Assembly (NCBI GenBank): GCA_949358305.1
Contig: OX442314.1
Coordinates: 39,281,211-39,345,210 of the forward strand
Length of the DNA: 64,000 nt
Direction of reading: 5' to 3'
Source of the DNA: Strigamia acuminata
Lineage: Eukaryota > Arthropoda > Chilopoda > Geophilomorpha > Linotaeniidae
This document shows positions 32,271 to 41,700 of the stretch, one piece after another. Numbering within the stretch: position 1 is the first letter of the stretch; each line of letters starts with the position of its first letter. The notes beneath the pieces were generated by a model. The model was not told the origin of the DNA, ran no database searches, and saw nothing but the letters and a program-made list of their open reading frames with translations. The position numbers were made by a program, and so were the translations under genes.

Positions 32271-33000
32271 GTCGCCGTCATTTCATCAACATTTCATTTC
32301 GTCGCCATATAATTTCGTCGCCATATCATTTCGTCGCCATATCATTTCGTCGCCATATCATTTCGTCGCCCTATAGTTTCGTCGCCGTATCAATTCGTCG
32401 CCATGTCATTGTTGTGGCATTTCGCCGCCATTGCCACAGAACACGCCGAAGCGTAACGTCGTATAGACGTGCGCCGAAATGTGGCCAAATTCTGACCAAA
32501 TTGTGGCAACATTGAGGCCAAATTGTGGATAAATTCTGACCAAATTCTGGCAAACTTGTGGCAAAATTGTGGACAAAATGTGGCCAAATTCTGGCCAAAT
32601 GCTGACCAAATTGTGGCAAAATTGTGGCAAAATTGTGGATAAATTCTGACCAAATTATGGCCAACTTGTGGCCAAATTGTGACAAAATTGTGGGCAAAAT
32701 GTGGCAAAATTCTGGCAAAAACGTGGCAAAATTCTGGCTAAATTGTAGCCAAATTCTGGTCAAATTGTGGCAAATGTTCCGGTTACTTAGCAGTATCATT
32801 TCGTCGCCTTTCATTTCGTCGCCGTGCCATTTCGTCGCCCTTCTGTTCGGTTTGGGTTGTTTTGGTTGTTCAACCGTATCATTTCGACGCCCTTCATTTC
32901 GTCGCCGTTTTTCCGTTTTGGGTGTCATTTCGTCGCCAAAAACGGCGACGAAATGACACGGCGACGAAATGAAGGGCGACGAAATGAAGAAACCCCGATG
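32265..33000. repeat. Compound satellite: TTTCGTCGCC and AAATTCTGGCC arrays
   Basis: A 16-bp unit (catatcatttcgtcgc) repeats at 32265-32410. An array of gtggc/aaattctgacc variants with period about 11-22 bp fills 32470-32780. The first type returns at 32795-32990. There it turns over in a palindrome centred near 32940 (tttcgtcgccaaaaacggcg...), giving GACGAAATG on the other strand. Confidence 0.85.
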
Positions 33001-33074
33001 GGGTGGGCCAACCTAACAAGGAAAATTAAAATTTCTCCAACACACGTAGTATAATATTATGAAAATTTGAATTG

Positions 33075-33856
33075 CCCTTTGATCCCAGCAATGAAATGCG
33101 AGGCGATGGCTGAATCCAGCATTGTTGTTGAGGAAATATTGTCATCAGTGCTTCGCAAGGTCGAGTGTGCAGTCATACAATGAAACGTATCGACGGGCTG
33201 CTGTACGATGCTTTAAACAATTATCAACGATTCCAAAACTACGCAACAATCAGCCCAAATGGTGGGCCGATTCGATTAATACCGATAAATTTCGTTTCAG
33301 CTTTGACAGAAAATCAAAAAAAAATTTACTTTGATAAAATCGCTGTCACTTATGACGAAATACATCGAACTGCTGCAGGGACCATTCGTCAAAAGACAAA
33401 AATGTGACAACCCCTGCAATTTTGTATGGTAGGAACACAGAAAGTGCAGCTATTAGAGCATACGAGGATTTTAACAAAGTGGAAGTTTTTAGAGCTGGTC
33501 TCATCATTAACCCTCATCAACCGTGACTAGCTTGCAGCCCAGATGGATGGGTTACAGAAACGAATGAGAGGAAAAAATTAATTGAAGTGAAATGTCCCCA
33601 CAGCAGAAAAGATGCAAAAATTGTAGATTTTGAATTGCAAAAATGTAAGGTGCCATATCTGGTGTTTGAGCAAGGAAACCTATCCTTAAAAAGCAGCCAT
33701 CAGTACTACAGCCAAGTGCAGACTAGTTTGTATGTATTACGACTTGGAGTGTGTGATTTTGTTGTGTATTCTTCTGAACAAATGGTTGTAACCTCTATTA
33801 AGGATTGTCCTATTGGTCCCATCCCGATGCTGAAAATACCATATTTTGGGGATTGA
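33075..33856 (+). pseudogene. YqaJ-type nuclease domain protein, broken
   Basis: Alkaline-exonuclease/YqaJ-like protein of mobile-element origin. Visible pieces: KRIDGLLYDALNNYQRFQNY; then, in a new frame, CSPDGWVTE; then LIEVKCPHSRKDAKIVDFEL with the E-x-K active-site motif, and SSHQYYSQVQTSLYVLRLGV, CDFVVYSS. Frameshifts at about 33180 and 33410. The 5' part is closely related to 49610-49930. Confidence 0.75.
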
Positions 33857-33989
33857 TAACAAGCGCGAAATAATTCAGTTTTTGATGCAAATAATTTCCT
33901 TTTTTTGAAAAATTCAAATTTTATAAAGAAAAATTCAATTTTGGTTTTTTAAATCGCAAATATCTGCACATTCCAAGCTAAGTAGACAG

Positions 33990-34263
33990 TTGAGATGGAC
34001 TAATGATGATAAAATGTTGGCCCTTTCAATTTACCACTGTAGTCCAAAGACCTACAAAATGTTACGAAAGCTCTTTGCCTTACCATGCATTCGTACTTTG
34101 CACAGACTAGTTGAAAATGTGAACATGAAACCAGGCATTAGTTGTGACGTTTTAACTTTATTAAAGAAGAAGACTGAAACATTTACACCATTGGAAAAAT
34201 TATGCATAATTAGCTTTGATGAGATGGCTCTTAGCACTGCTTTAACATACAACAAGGCAACTG
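33990..34263 (+). pseudogene. P-element-type transposase, 5' half of the interrupted copy
   Basis: MRWTNDDKMLALSIYHCSPK, FALPCIRTLHRLVENVNMKP and LCIISFDEMALSTALTYN are typical of P/THAP9 transposase; the FDEM Asp is catalytic in the family. The frame is cut at 34263 by the LTR retrotransposon and resumes at 48246. Confidence 0.85.
34260..34263. repeat. Target-site duplication, left (ACTG)
   Basis: ACTG directly before the 5' LTR; the same four bases follow the 3' LTR at 48246-48249. Confidence 0.85.
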
Positions 34264-35852
34264 TGTGACGGTTACACTGTCATGCACGTTGTTAGTTAGG
34301 ACGTTTATTTTGTCAATAGATGGCGCTGATACGTTTTAGCGGCAATTTCAAATTTCGACAATTTTTGAGTGAATAAAATATAAATTACTATTTATATTTT
34401 ATTCCACTGCAACTTTATACACTTTTAAATACTTTTGGATGTTTAAATACTAGTTGATTTATTTGTCACATAATTCTATTGAATTATGTGCAAACTCTAC
34501 ACCTGGTGAAGTCACCCCCCATCACCCACTGTGAGTTGGACTCCTTTTGGATTATAGTCAAAGGGACTTAATCCAAAATGTGTCCTGCGTATCCAGTTCC
34601 TGTAGTGGACCTAGTAGAAGACTATGTCCTGAGTATCCACTTCCTATGATCTGGGATTGGATGGATTTGACTGCCCAGTGATCCCATTGGATCACTGAAC
34701 AGCTATTCTCCTCACCGAGTATATATCCCCCTGCAAAACGGATATAGCTCGCTCTTGTTCTGTTTTTGTTTGATACTGATATTACTTGAGCACATATTAT
34801 ACTTCTCTGCGTTCCGACAATCCGTTGTAGAAATACTTTGTATTTAGTGTAAGTATCTAGAGTGGGTAGAAGACTCACAGACACACTTCCCGCCTCTTCA
34901 TGCCAACATTCCGTTGTAGAAATGTAGTAACTAGAGTGGAGGGATTCACAGACACATTTAAGTGTAGTATCTAGAGTGGGGTACAACCCACAGACGCACT
35001 CCCTCCAGCTTCATGCCAACATTCCGTTGTAGAGTGCAGAATCTAGAGTGGAGTAAAATTCACAGACGCATTGGTAATGTAGAATCTAGAGTGGAGTATT
35101 TATATTTCACAGACGCATTATCAGAGTGATCGACGCGGAGTAATTTCCCGGTTACTCTCCCGCCAGCCAGGACCGAGTGGAGTAATTTCCCGGCGATGGA
35201 TAACCTTTCCTGCGAGATATTTCGATTCAATTCGTTATTGGTTTGACGGAACATTTAAGTCTAACTTAGATGTTGATTGCACTCGGGGCAAAAATAGCTC
35301 GGCGCTATTTTAATATATTTTACTTATTTTCATAGTTTTAGTTAAGTTTGTGACTATAAAATATCATGATCAATTCCATGGAATTAATATGAATATTTAT
35401 TCTCACATTGTTACATCTCGCAATAATTATTGATTACAATAATTATCTGCGACGCGATGTGTGTGACGATACAGAAAAGTCAACCGCACCTCTCGGATAT
35501 AACCCACCCAGCCTAACCATTTACACGCCTTTTAGAACCAAACCCCGGACCATTTAGAAGCCAAAGCCATTCATAGATGACATCTTTTACGTCACAGCAA
35601 TAAGACCGTTACAAATTCTTATTGCATGACTGAAGCCTTCAAATGATATTATTTCAGGGCTTTTGCCAAATAACTGTATAGTTTAACTTATCGTCATTTT
35701 AGCCACTTGTAGGCATAGTATTTATATAAGGTTCAAACCGGAATAAATGTTATATGTTTTGAGAAAACATCAGGTTTGCATATTTTACATTTTCACACGG
35801 ATAGTTCACACTTTAGTTTAGCAATTGCTATCTCCAGAAGGTAATCGTCACA
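34264..35852 (+). repeat. 5' LTR
   Basis: TGT...ACA ends. The U3 carries five iterations of a module containing CTAGAGTGG and CACAGAC(A/G)C between about 34855 and 35120. TATATAAG is at 35723 and AATAAA at 35742, placing the transcription start and poly(A) site close to 35750-35770, so U5 is short. Confidence 0.95.
34855..35120. repeat. Five-fold module inside the LTR U3
   Basis: CTAGAGTGG starts near 34858, 34932, 34971, 35044 and 35087, each followed by a variable 10-20 bp and CACAGACRCA. Some modules also contain cattccgttgtaga. Likely enhancer or silencer repeats by analogy with other gypsy elements; repeated exactly in the 3' LTR. Confidence 0.8.
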
Positions 35853-35854
35853 CG

Positions 35855-35872
35855 TGGAGGTCCCACCGAGAT
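35855..35872 (+). promoter_or_regulatory. Primer-binding site, tRNA-Gln
   Basis: TGGAGGTCCCACCGAGAT, two bases after the LTR. Its complement ends GGACCTCCA, as the 3' end of insect tRNA-Gln with CCA. Confidence 0.88.
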
Positions 35873-36715
35873 AGGTTGCATTTTATTGAAGTGAACTCTG
35901 TGATCAAGTGTAAAATTGAAAAATGAATTTTTTGATTATTTTATGTAGATATTATAATTAGAAAATTTCCGATTTTTCTCTATAAATTTACTGTGAAATA
36001 TTCATTTGTTTTCAAAAAATTCTCATTATCTTTTGGAAATATTTGGAGTCGAATTTTTGGATTATTTTGAAAACTCATTATAATTCCGAATCTCTTACGA
36101 AAAAATCTATTTTGATTTTCCCAGAATATTCGGCTATATTCTGAAAAATTGCGAAACCTTGAATTTCGATCAAAAACGAATTTGACTAGAAATTCTGCTG
36201 ACTAAAAAATAAAAAGTTAAAATATTTTATGTTACTGGTTAAAAACTTGACTAGTTTTCTATTGTTCTGTCAATGTTAGGAATTATGATTTTTTAATCCC
36301 TGACAAGGTAAAGAATGTGCCAAAGAGAGCCACTCACGATGCAGCTCGGAGTAGGTCATCCAGATGTGACATTGTTGAGAATTTCGGGTTAGAAATTATC
36401 AGAAATTTTTCAACATCGCCAATCGCAGCAGACTGTCTTGACAAAGGAGATTTTCCGGAAGCTAGTTTGACAACCAATATTCAGCCACACTTGCTTTTCG
36501 ACAGTGCGACCATCCAGTTGTGCCTTTGTGACCAGTGCCCGTTTGGACCATTCTTGACCACGCAACAGGACAGTTTTTTCCCGAAGCCACTTCAGTTTTA
36601 GCAGCTAAGGTTGTATTTTTTCAAATTATTTCTTAGTTTAATATTAAGCGTGTTACATTTACGCTAGTCAGTTAAAGTTTATTTTTTCTTTTGTACGTGT
36701 ATTTCTTTGAGTATT
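35873..36715 (+). other. Leader between primer site and gag
   Basis: About 840 bp, AT-rich at first, with several short frames but none that resembles a protein. Probably holds packaging and splice-donor signals; none could be pinned down. Confidence 0.5.
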
Positions 36716-38764
36716 ATGGCCCGTAGACCTGTAAGAGTTCGTGGAACACGAGGAAATCGTGGAGCACGACGACGTGGTGGTATGTGTGAAACACCAAGAG
36801 GAATTGTGGAGTCTGATTTAGAAAGCCAGGGGGAAGAAAATGTTCCTAGAGACGTTTCCAACCCAGGTAGTTCTCAAACGGATCCACTATCCGTCCCGCA
36901 TGATTTAGAGGTTTACTGTCGCCATTACCAATTGGAAGTGACGCAGTTTTCCTCTCTGTGTGAAGCTCAACAATACACGGCGAATAATCATCACGAGAGA
37001 AATCGTGTAATTACTCCCGATGTAGTTGTAACCAACGAACGAAGTGTTTCTGTAGATCGAACTGGCCCTCGTTCACCGGCCACATATCGCTACCAGCAAT
37101 TACCTGGATGGCGAATGAATGTTGCTCGTGACGACAATGGGCAGTTAAATTCTTCATTATCCGTTCAACCTTCGATTCAGTTACCAGCTAGTTCTTGGCG
37201 ATCGAATTCGGCCGAAAGAATGGGAAATTCCGGACAAGGAAATATTTCTGCGCCAATTTCCCGAAATTTGCCAAGTGCGACGGCAGTAAATAATAATTTA
37301 CCCGCTCCCACTGGGAATTTGAATGATTCTTTTCGAGTTCCACAGCCTCGAACTAATCTGTCGGTCCTACCAAGGGGGAGAAATGAAAATTATCAAAATT
37401 TTCAATCTCACACCCAATCTGATGGGGATTTTAGGAATTATAGAAATTCCCGCTCTCAGGGTGGACGAGCTCCGCCGAGAAATCAACGATTTCCCAGAGC
37501 TCCTGGTGACCCTCGTGACTCCGATCCTAACTCGAGTAGTGACGAATCTCACGCTGGTGGAGGGGGAAATTATAACAATAATTTCCACCGACGTAATAAT
37601 TCTCGTTCTCCTCCGCCACCTGATAGACGCCAAAATTTTCGAGAAGAACCAAATCCGCCACTCAGAGACCAAGAAAGTCGGTCTACACCCAATTCGAACT
37701 CTGCTTCTAATTTGTCAGACGAAAACGTAAAACAAATTATTCAGGGTTTGGTTGGTCAGATTCGAAGCCCGAGTAATCCCAGTCAGAATTTTGGAAAAGG
37801 AATCGAGATTCCTATTTTTGACGGGAAACAGACAGAGGTTGCGCGATTCCTTGAAATCGTCAAAGCTGTCGCACTCGGGAAAGGCATTCCTTTAGACGAC
37901 ATGGTACACACTGCTGTACCTGGACGACTATTAGGCCATGCACAACGTTGGTTCCATAAGCAACGCCATACTTTTAACAGTTGGCGAACTTTCGAAGCCT
38001 CTTTTCTCGATTGTTTCGACCTCGTTCCACTTACAAGAGAAAGGCGACTTCTTAATGTAAAACAACGAGCCGACGAATCACTTTATAGTTTTCTTCTGCG
38101 TTATACGCAAGAACAAGGTGAAGTGCCGCCAGGTGATAAAACTGGACGTGCGCAATTATTCGACAATCTAACTCAAGAAAGTTTCACGGCGTTATGTACA
38201 CAAGGAATGTATGGTAACTTTACAGTAGATGACATTCTACAATATGTAGGAGCAAATCGCTCTAAGTTTGAAAGTTCTCAACTTGCAGCCAAATTGGAGT
38301 ACGATAATCGAGAGAATCATCCTACTCCCAAACTTCACGAAAAATCTAAGATTTTTCCATCCAAAACCTCACTACGTTTAACGCAAACACAAGATGAAGT
38401 TGAAGATGAAGACGAGTCGGAAAATGACGACTCAACTGACGATGGTTCAATGGAGCGATTATTTGCCGCCCAGTATGAAAAAACTACTGGAAAATGCTTT
38501 TTCTGTCACGAGCCTGGACATTTTAAAAGAGAATGTCCCGCTCTTGCCAAAAAATTAGCAGGGAAATCAGACTCGTTAAATACAAATAAAAGATTTAACC
38601 ACTCTGCTCCCAACCCCGAGTTTAAACGACCCAAACAAAATTGGGTTACGTCAGAAACTTTAGACTCCAAATTTACTGACTTCCAGAAAAACATGGTTGA
38701 CCTGTTAATTAAGCATTTACCAGCAGCCACTGAGTCAGTCACTCCCGATGAGACAAAAAACTGA
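36716..38764 (+). CDS. gag: Retrotransposon gag (682 aa)
   Basis: Structural protein of the retrotransposon particle. ATG at 36716 follows a short AT-rich stretch; a TTG a few codons earlier is not a start. The first 340 residues are Arg/Pro/Ser/Asn-rich (MARRPVRVRGTRGNRGARRR; RSPPPPDRRQNF). A capsid-like retrotransposon gag domain follows (IPIFDGKQTEVARFLEIVKA, RWFHKQRHTFNSW, LYSFLLRYTQEQGE). Then come an acidic stretch (DEVEDEDESENDDSTDDGS) and one CCHC zinc knuckle, CFFCHEPGHFKREC, that binds RNA. The stop TGA at 38762 lies directly after a slippery heptamer, so part of the translation continues into pol. Confidence 0.93.
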   Translation: MARRPVRVRGTRGNRGARRRGGMCETPRGIVESDLESQGEENVPRDVSNPGSSQTDPLSVPHDLEVYCRHYQLEVTQFSSLCEAQQYTANNHHERNRVITPDVVVTNERSVSVDRTGPRSPATYRYQQLPGWRMNVARDDNGQLNSSLSVQPSIQLPASSWRSNSAERMGNSGQGNISAPISRNLPSATAVNNNLPAPTGNLNDSFRVPQPRTNLSVLPRGRNENYQNFQSHTQSDGDFRNYRNSRSQGGRAPPRNQRFPRAPGDPRDSDPNSSSDESHAGGGGNYNNNFHRRNNSRSPPPPDRRQNFREEPNPPLRDQESRSTPNSNSASNLSDENVKQIIQGLVGQIRSPSNPSQNFGKGIEIPIFDGKQTEVARFLEIVKAVALGKGIPLDDMVHTAVPGRLLGHAQRWFHKQRHTFNSWRTFEASFLDCFDLVPLTRERRLLNVKQRADESLYSFLLRYTQEQGEVPPGDKTGRAQLFDNLTQESFTALCTQGMYGNFTVDDILQYVGANRSKFESSQLAAKLEYDNRENHPTPKLHEKSKIFPSKTSLRLTQTQDEVEDEDESENDDSTDDGSMERLFAAQYEKTTGKCFFCHEPGHFKRECPALAKKLAGKSDSLNTNKRFNHSAPNPEFKRPKQNWVTSETLDSKFTDFQKNMVDLLIKHLPAATESVTPDETKN

Positions 38765-38795
38765 TTCAGGGGGTTGTTCAAGTTGCCCAACCCCC
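38755..38795 (+). promoter_or_regulatory. Programmed -1 frameshift signal, gag to pol
   Basis: Slippery heptamer A AAA AAC at 38755-38761 in the gag frame, immediately before the gag TGA. After 7 bases a perfect 8-bp stem GGGGGTTG / CAACCCCC (38769-38776 with 38788-38795) encloses an 11-base loop. The pol frame is -1 to gag and opens only after a TGA ending at 38751, so the slip falls inside the overlap. Confidence 0.92.
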
Positions 38796-41700
38796 GCCTA
38801 ACGAGTTGTTTCCTCTCTCGGAATTTTCAAATGATTTATTTTTTCATAAAAAAGAAATTAAAATAAGACATAAGCCTAGTCATCTCACAGTACCTTATGT
38901 CGATGATTCGAAGAATAAACCACCATCGTTGGTCATTTCTTACGAAGCAGTGCCTGTCTGTCGGAAAGCTAGTAGTTCCACTGGTGGTGTCGATGAGAAT
39001 TTAAAAATCATGACAGACCAACTAGAAAATTTGAGTATTTTCAGTGGAAGTTGGAATGCGCCAAAGAAACCGCTTGTACCCAAAGTTTTCAAGTTAAGGA
39101 AAATTCTTAAACTTGAAAAATGGAACAAGAAAGAACGAAAAATATTTCTTGGCAAACTTTGCAATAGCAAATTAATTAATGGTGGCAAAGATGATCCGCG
39201 TATGAATGTCCAAATTGGAGGTTTAGATTACAACGCACTAATGGACTCTGGAGCCACCCAATGTTTTATTGGAGTACAACTCCTTTCAAACACAGAAATT
39301 CCGGTGGAATTCATACAAGAATGTCCCCGCGGAATGCGTGTCTGCGCGGTCGGAATAGATCACCGACCTATCGGTCAAGTTTGTCTTTGTGTCAAATGGG
39401 CCGATAAAAGGAGAGTTACACCTATGACCTTCATAATTCTACACAAGAATGTATGTGGGTTGATTTTGGGTCACAATTTTATGCGTAGAACGGGGATAAA
39501 CCCTAATCCTCGACGGGCTGTGTTCACCTGTGATGACATGCCCGGATGGACAGCGCCATACGAGACCACTGAACTTAACTGTTGTTTAGCAAGCATTAGG
39601 ACTTTGGGTCTCCAAGGTGAAGGAACTCCCACTTCACCTGATTGGGCAGAAAAACTCGTCGAAGGCTGCAACAGCTCGGCGGAAGAAAAACGGTTACTCG
39701 TAAACGTTCTTTTGCAATTAAAAAACGTATTTCGAGATCAATTGGGCTGTACGAAGGTGGCCAAGCACAGCATCAAGTTTAAACCTGGTGCTACTTGGAA
39801 ACACCAGCCATATAGAATGTACAATCCAGCCAAGAAGGCCATTATGACGGAATTGGTCGAGGAGTTAGAGGCTGATGGGTTAATCGAACCTGCCACTGGC
39901 CCTTATATAAGTCACCCCGTCATAGTGGCTAAACCCGGCGGGAAGTATCGATTATGTATCGACTACCGCTGGTTGAATGCGATCACAGAAGTTGATGCAA
40001 TTCAAATGCCAAGTATTGACCTATTAATTCACCATACTAATCAGGCCAAGTACTTTACATCCATTGATTTAACTAAAGGTTATCATCAAATGGAAATGGA
40101 GGAGGAGGATAAGAGCAAAACTGCTTTTTACACTCCAAAAGGCAAATTTCAATTCAAGAGACTGCCATTTGGTCTTTGTAATGCACCTAGCTCTTTTCAA
40201 CACCTCATGACTACCGTATTGGGTGACTCTTTATATAAACACGCTCTGGTCTACTTAGACGATATAATTATTTTTTCCGACACATGGGAAAATCATTTAT
40301 TACATATTAAAGACGTACTTGAGAAGTTAGATGCCGCAAATCTAACTATCAATAAAGACAAGTCAAAATTTGGTCGAACATCATTACGATTTTTAGGCCA
40401 TTTAATTTCCGAGGGATCTCTTCTTCCAGACCCGGACAAAGTCTCGGCTGTAAGGAATTTTCCCAAACCGACTTGTTCTAAAGACATTCAAAGATTTGTA
40501 GGACTTGCGAATTTTTTCCGAAAATTCATTCCTAACATCGCAAATATTGCTCGTCCATTGACCAATATTATGCATGATCAAGCAAAGTTTGTGTGGGATG
40601 ATCCACAAACAACTGCATTCGAAACTATCAAAGATATTTTGTGTGACAAGGACCAAGCCCTTCTCCACATGCCAGATATGAATAAGCCTTTTGTCATTTT
40701 GACAGATGCTTCTCATTCAGGTTTAGGTGCAGTACTCTGTCAAGACGTAGAATTATTCTGTGAAAAGAAACAGAAATTAATTATGGTCCCAAAAGCAGTC
40801 GCGTACGCCAGTCGAGTGTTACACGGGGCCGAAGTAAGGTATTCTACGCCGGAATTGGAGTGTTTGGCCGTTGTATGGGCAATCGAAAGATTTCGCCCTT
40901 ATATTGAATACACGACTTTCACTCTCGAGTCCGATGCTAAGGCCCTTAGCTGGTTGATGAGTACGCCGGAACCATCGGGAAGGTTTGGTCGTTGGGCCGT
41001 CAAAATACAATGTGGCGCGTTTAAAATTATTTTTAGACGCGGTGCAATGAACCAAGTAGCGGACGCATTATCACGCGCTCCACTGTCTGCACTAGACACT
41101 CCGGATTATGATTATATCGAACCAGAGGAGATCACCCATTTCTATCCAACTTGGAATGGAAACAGGTGTGCATCTTTACAAGTGACGGAGACTGAGCGCA
41201 AACATTTTCTCACAAATGTTGGCCTTAGTTTGGATTTTTTCTCAGAATCATATAATCCAGTTAGATTTCATGATTCTGGAGAAAAGGGGGAGGAAGAAGG
41301 ATGTACGAGAGAAAATTGCAGACATATAGATGTCCACAATTGTAATCACGAAAATGTACACACTGCGCTAACAGATATCCTAAAAGTAGTTCCGCCGACG
41401 CGAGACGAAATTATCGAAGCGCAGCTTAAAGATCCAGCATGTAGTAAAATCCTTGTTTACCTAAAAGGAGACGAAAAATTAAAAAATCGTATCACGGATA
41501 AACATTGGTTAAATGCGATTCGTGGCTACACTCTCGACGAACCGGAAGAAAATAAAGGTGTTATGCTAATTTATTTTGCTCCGACCGATGAGGAGGAGTT
41601 AAACGACTCCGGCAACGGGTTTAAGGCGGTAATTCCACGCTCTCTTGTGAGACGTGCATTATTCGCATGCCATGGCCACCCACTTACAGGACACGCTGGC

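Noticed and set aside
34558-34986. Identical 142-codon antisense frames in both LTRs (also 46951-47379)
   Set aside because: They are identical only because the LTRs are; no family resemblance and they run against element transcription.
35731-35740. B-box-like GGTTCAAACC in the LTR as a pol III promoter or tRNA gene
   Set aside because: No A box or cloverleaf around it; it lies between the TATA box and the poly(A) signal.
36317-36601. 94-codon frame in the retrotransposon leader
   Set aside because: It starts at GTG, not ATG, and shows no similarity; probably leader RNA.
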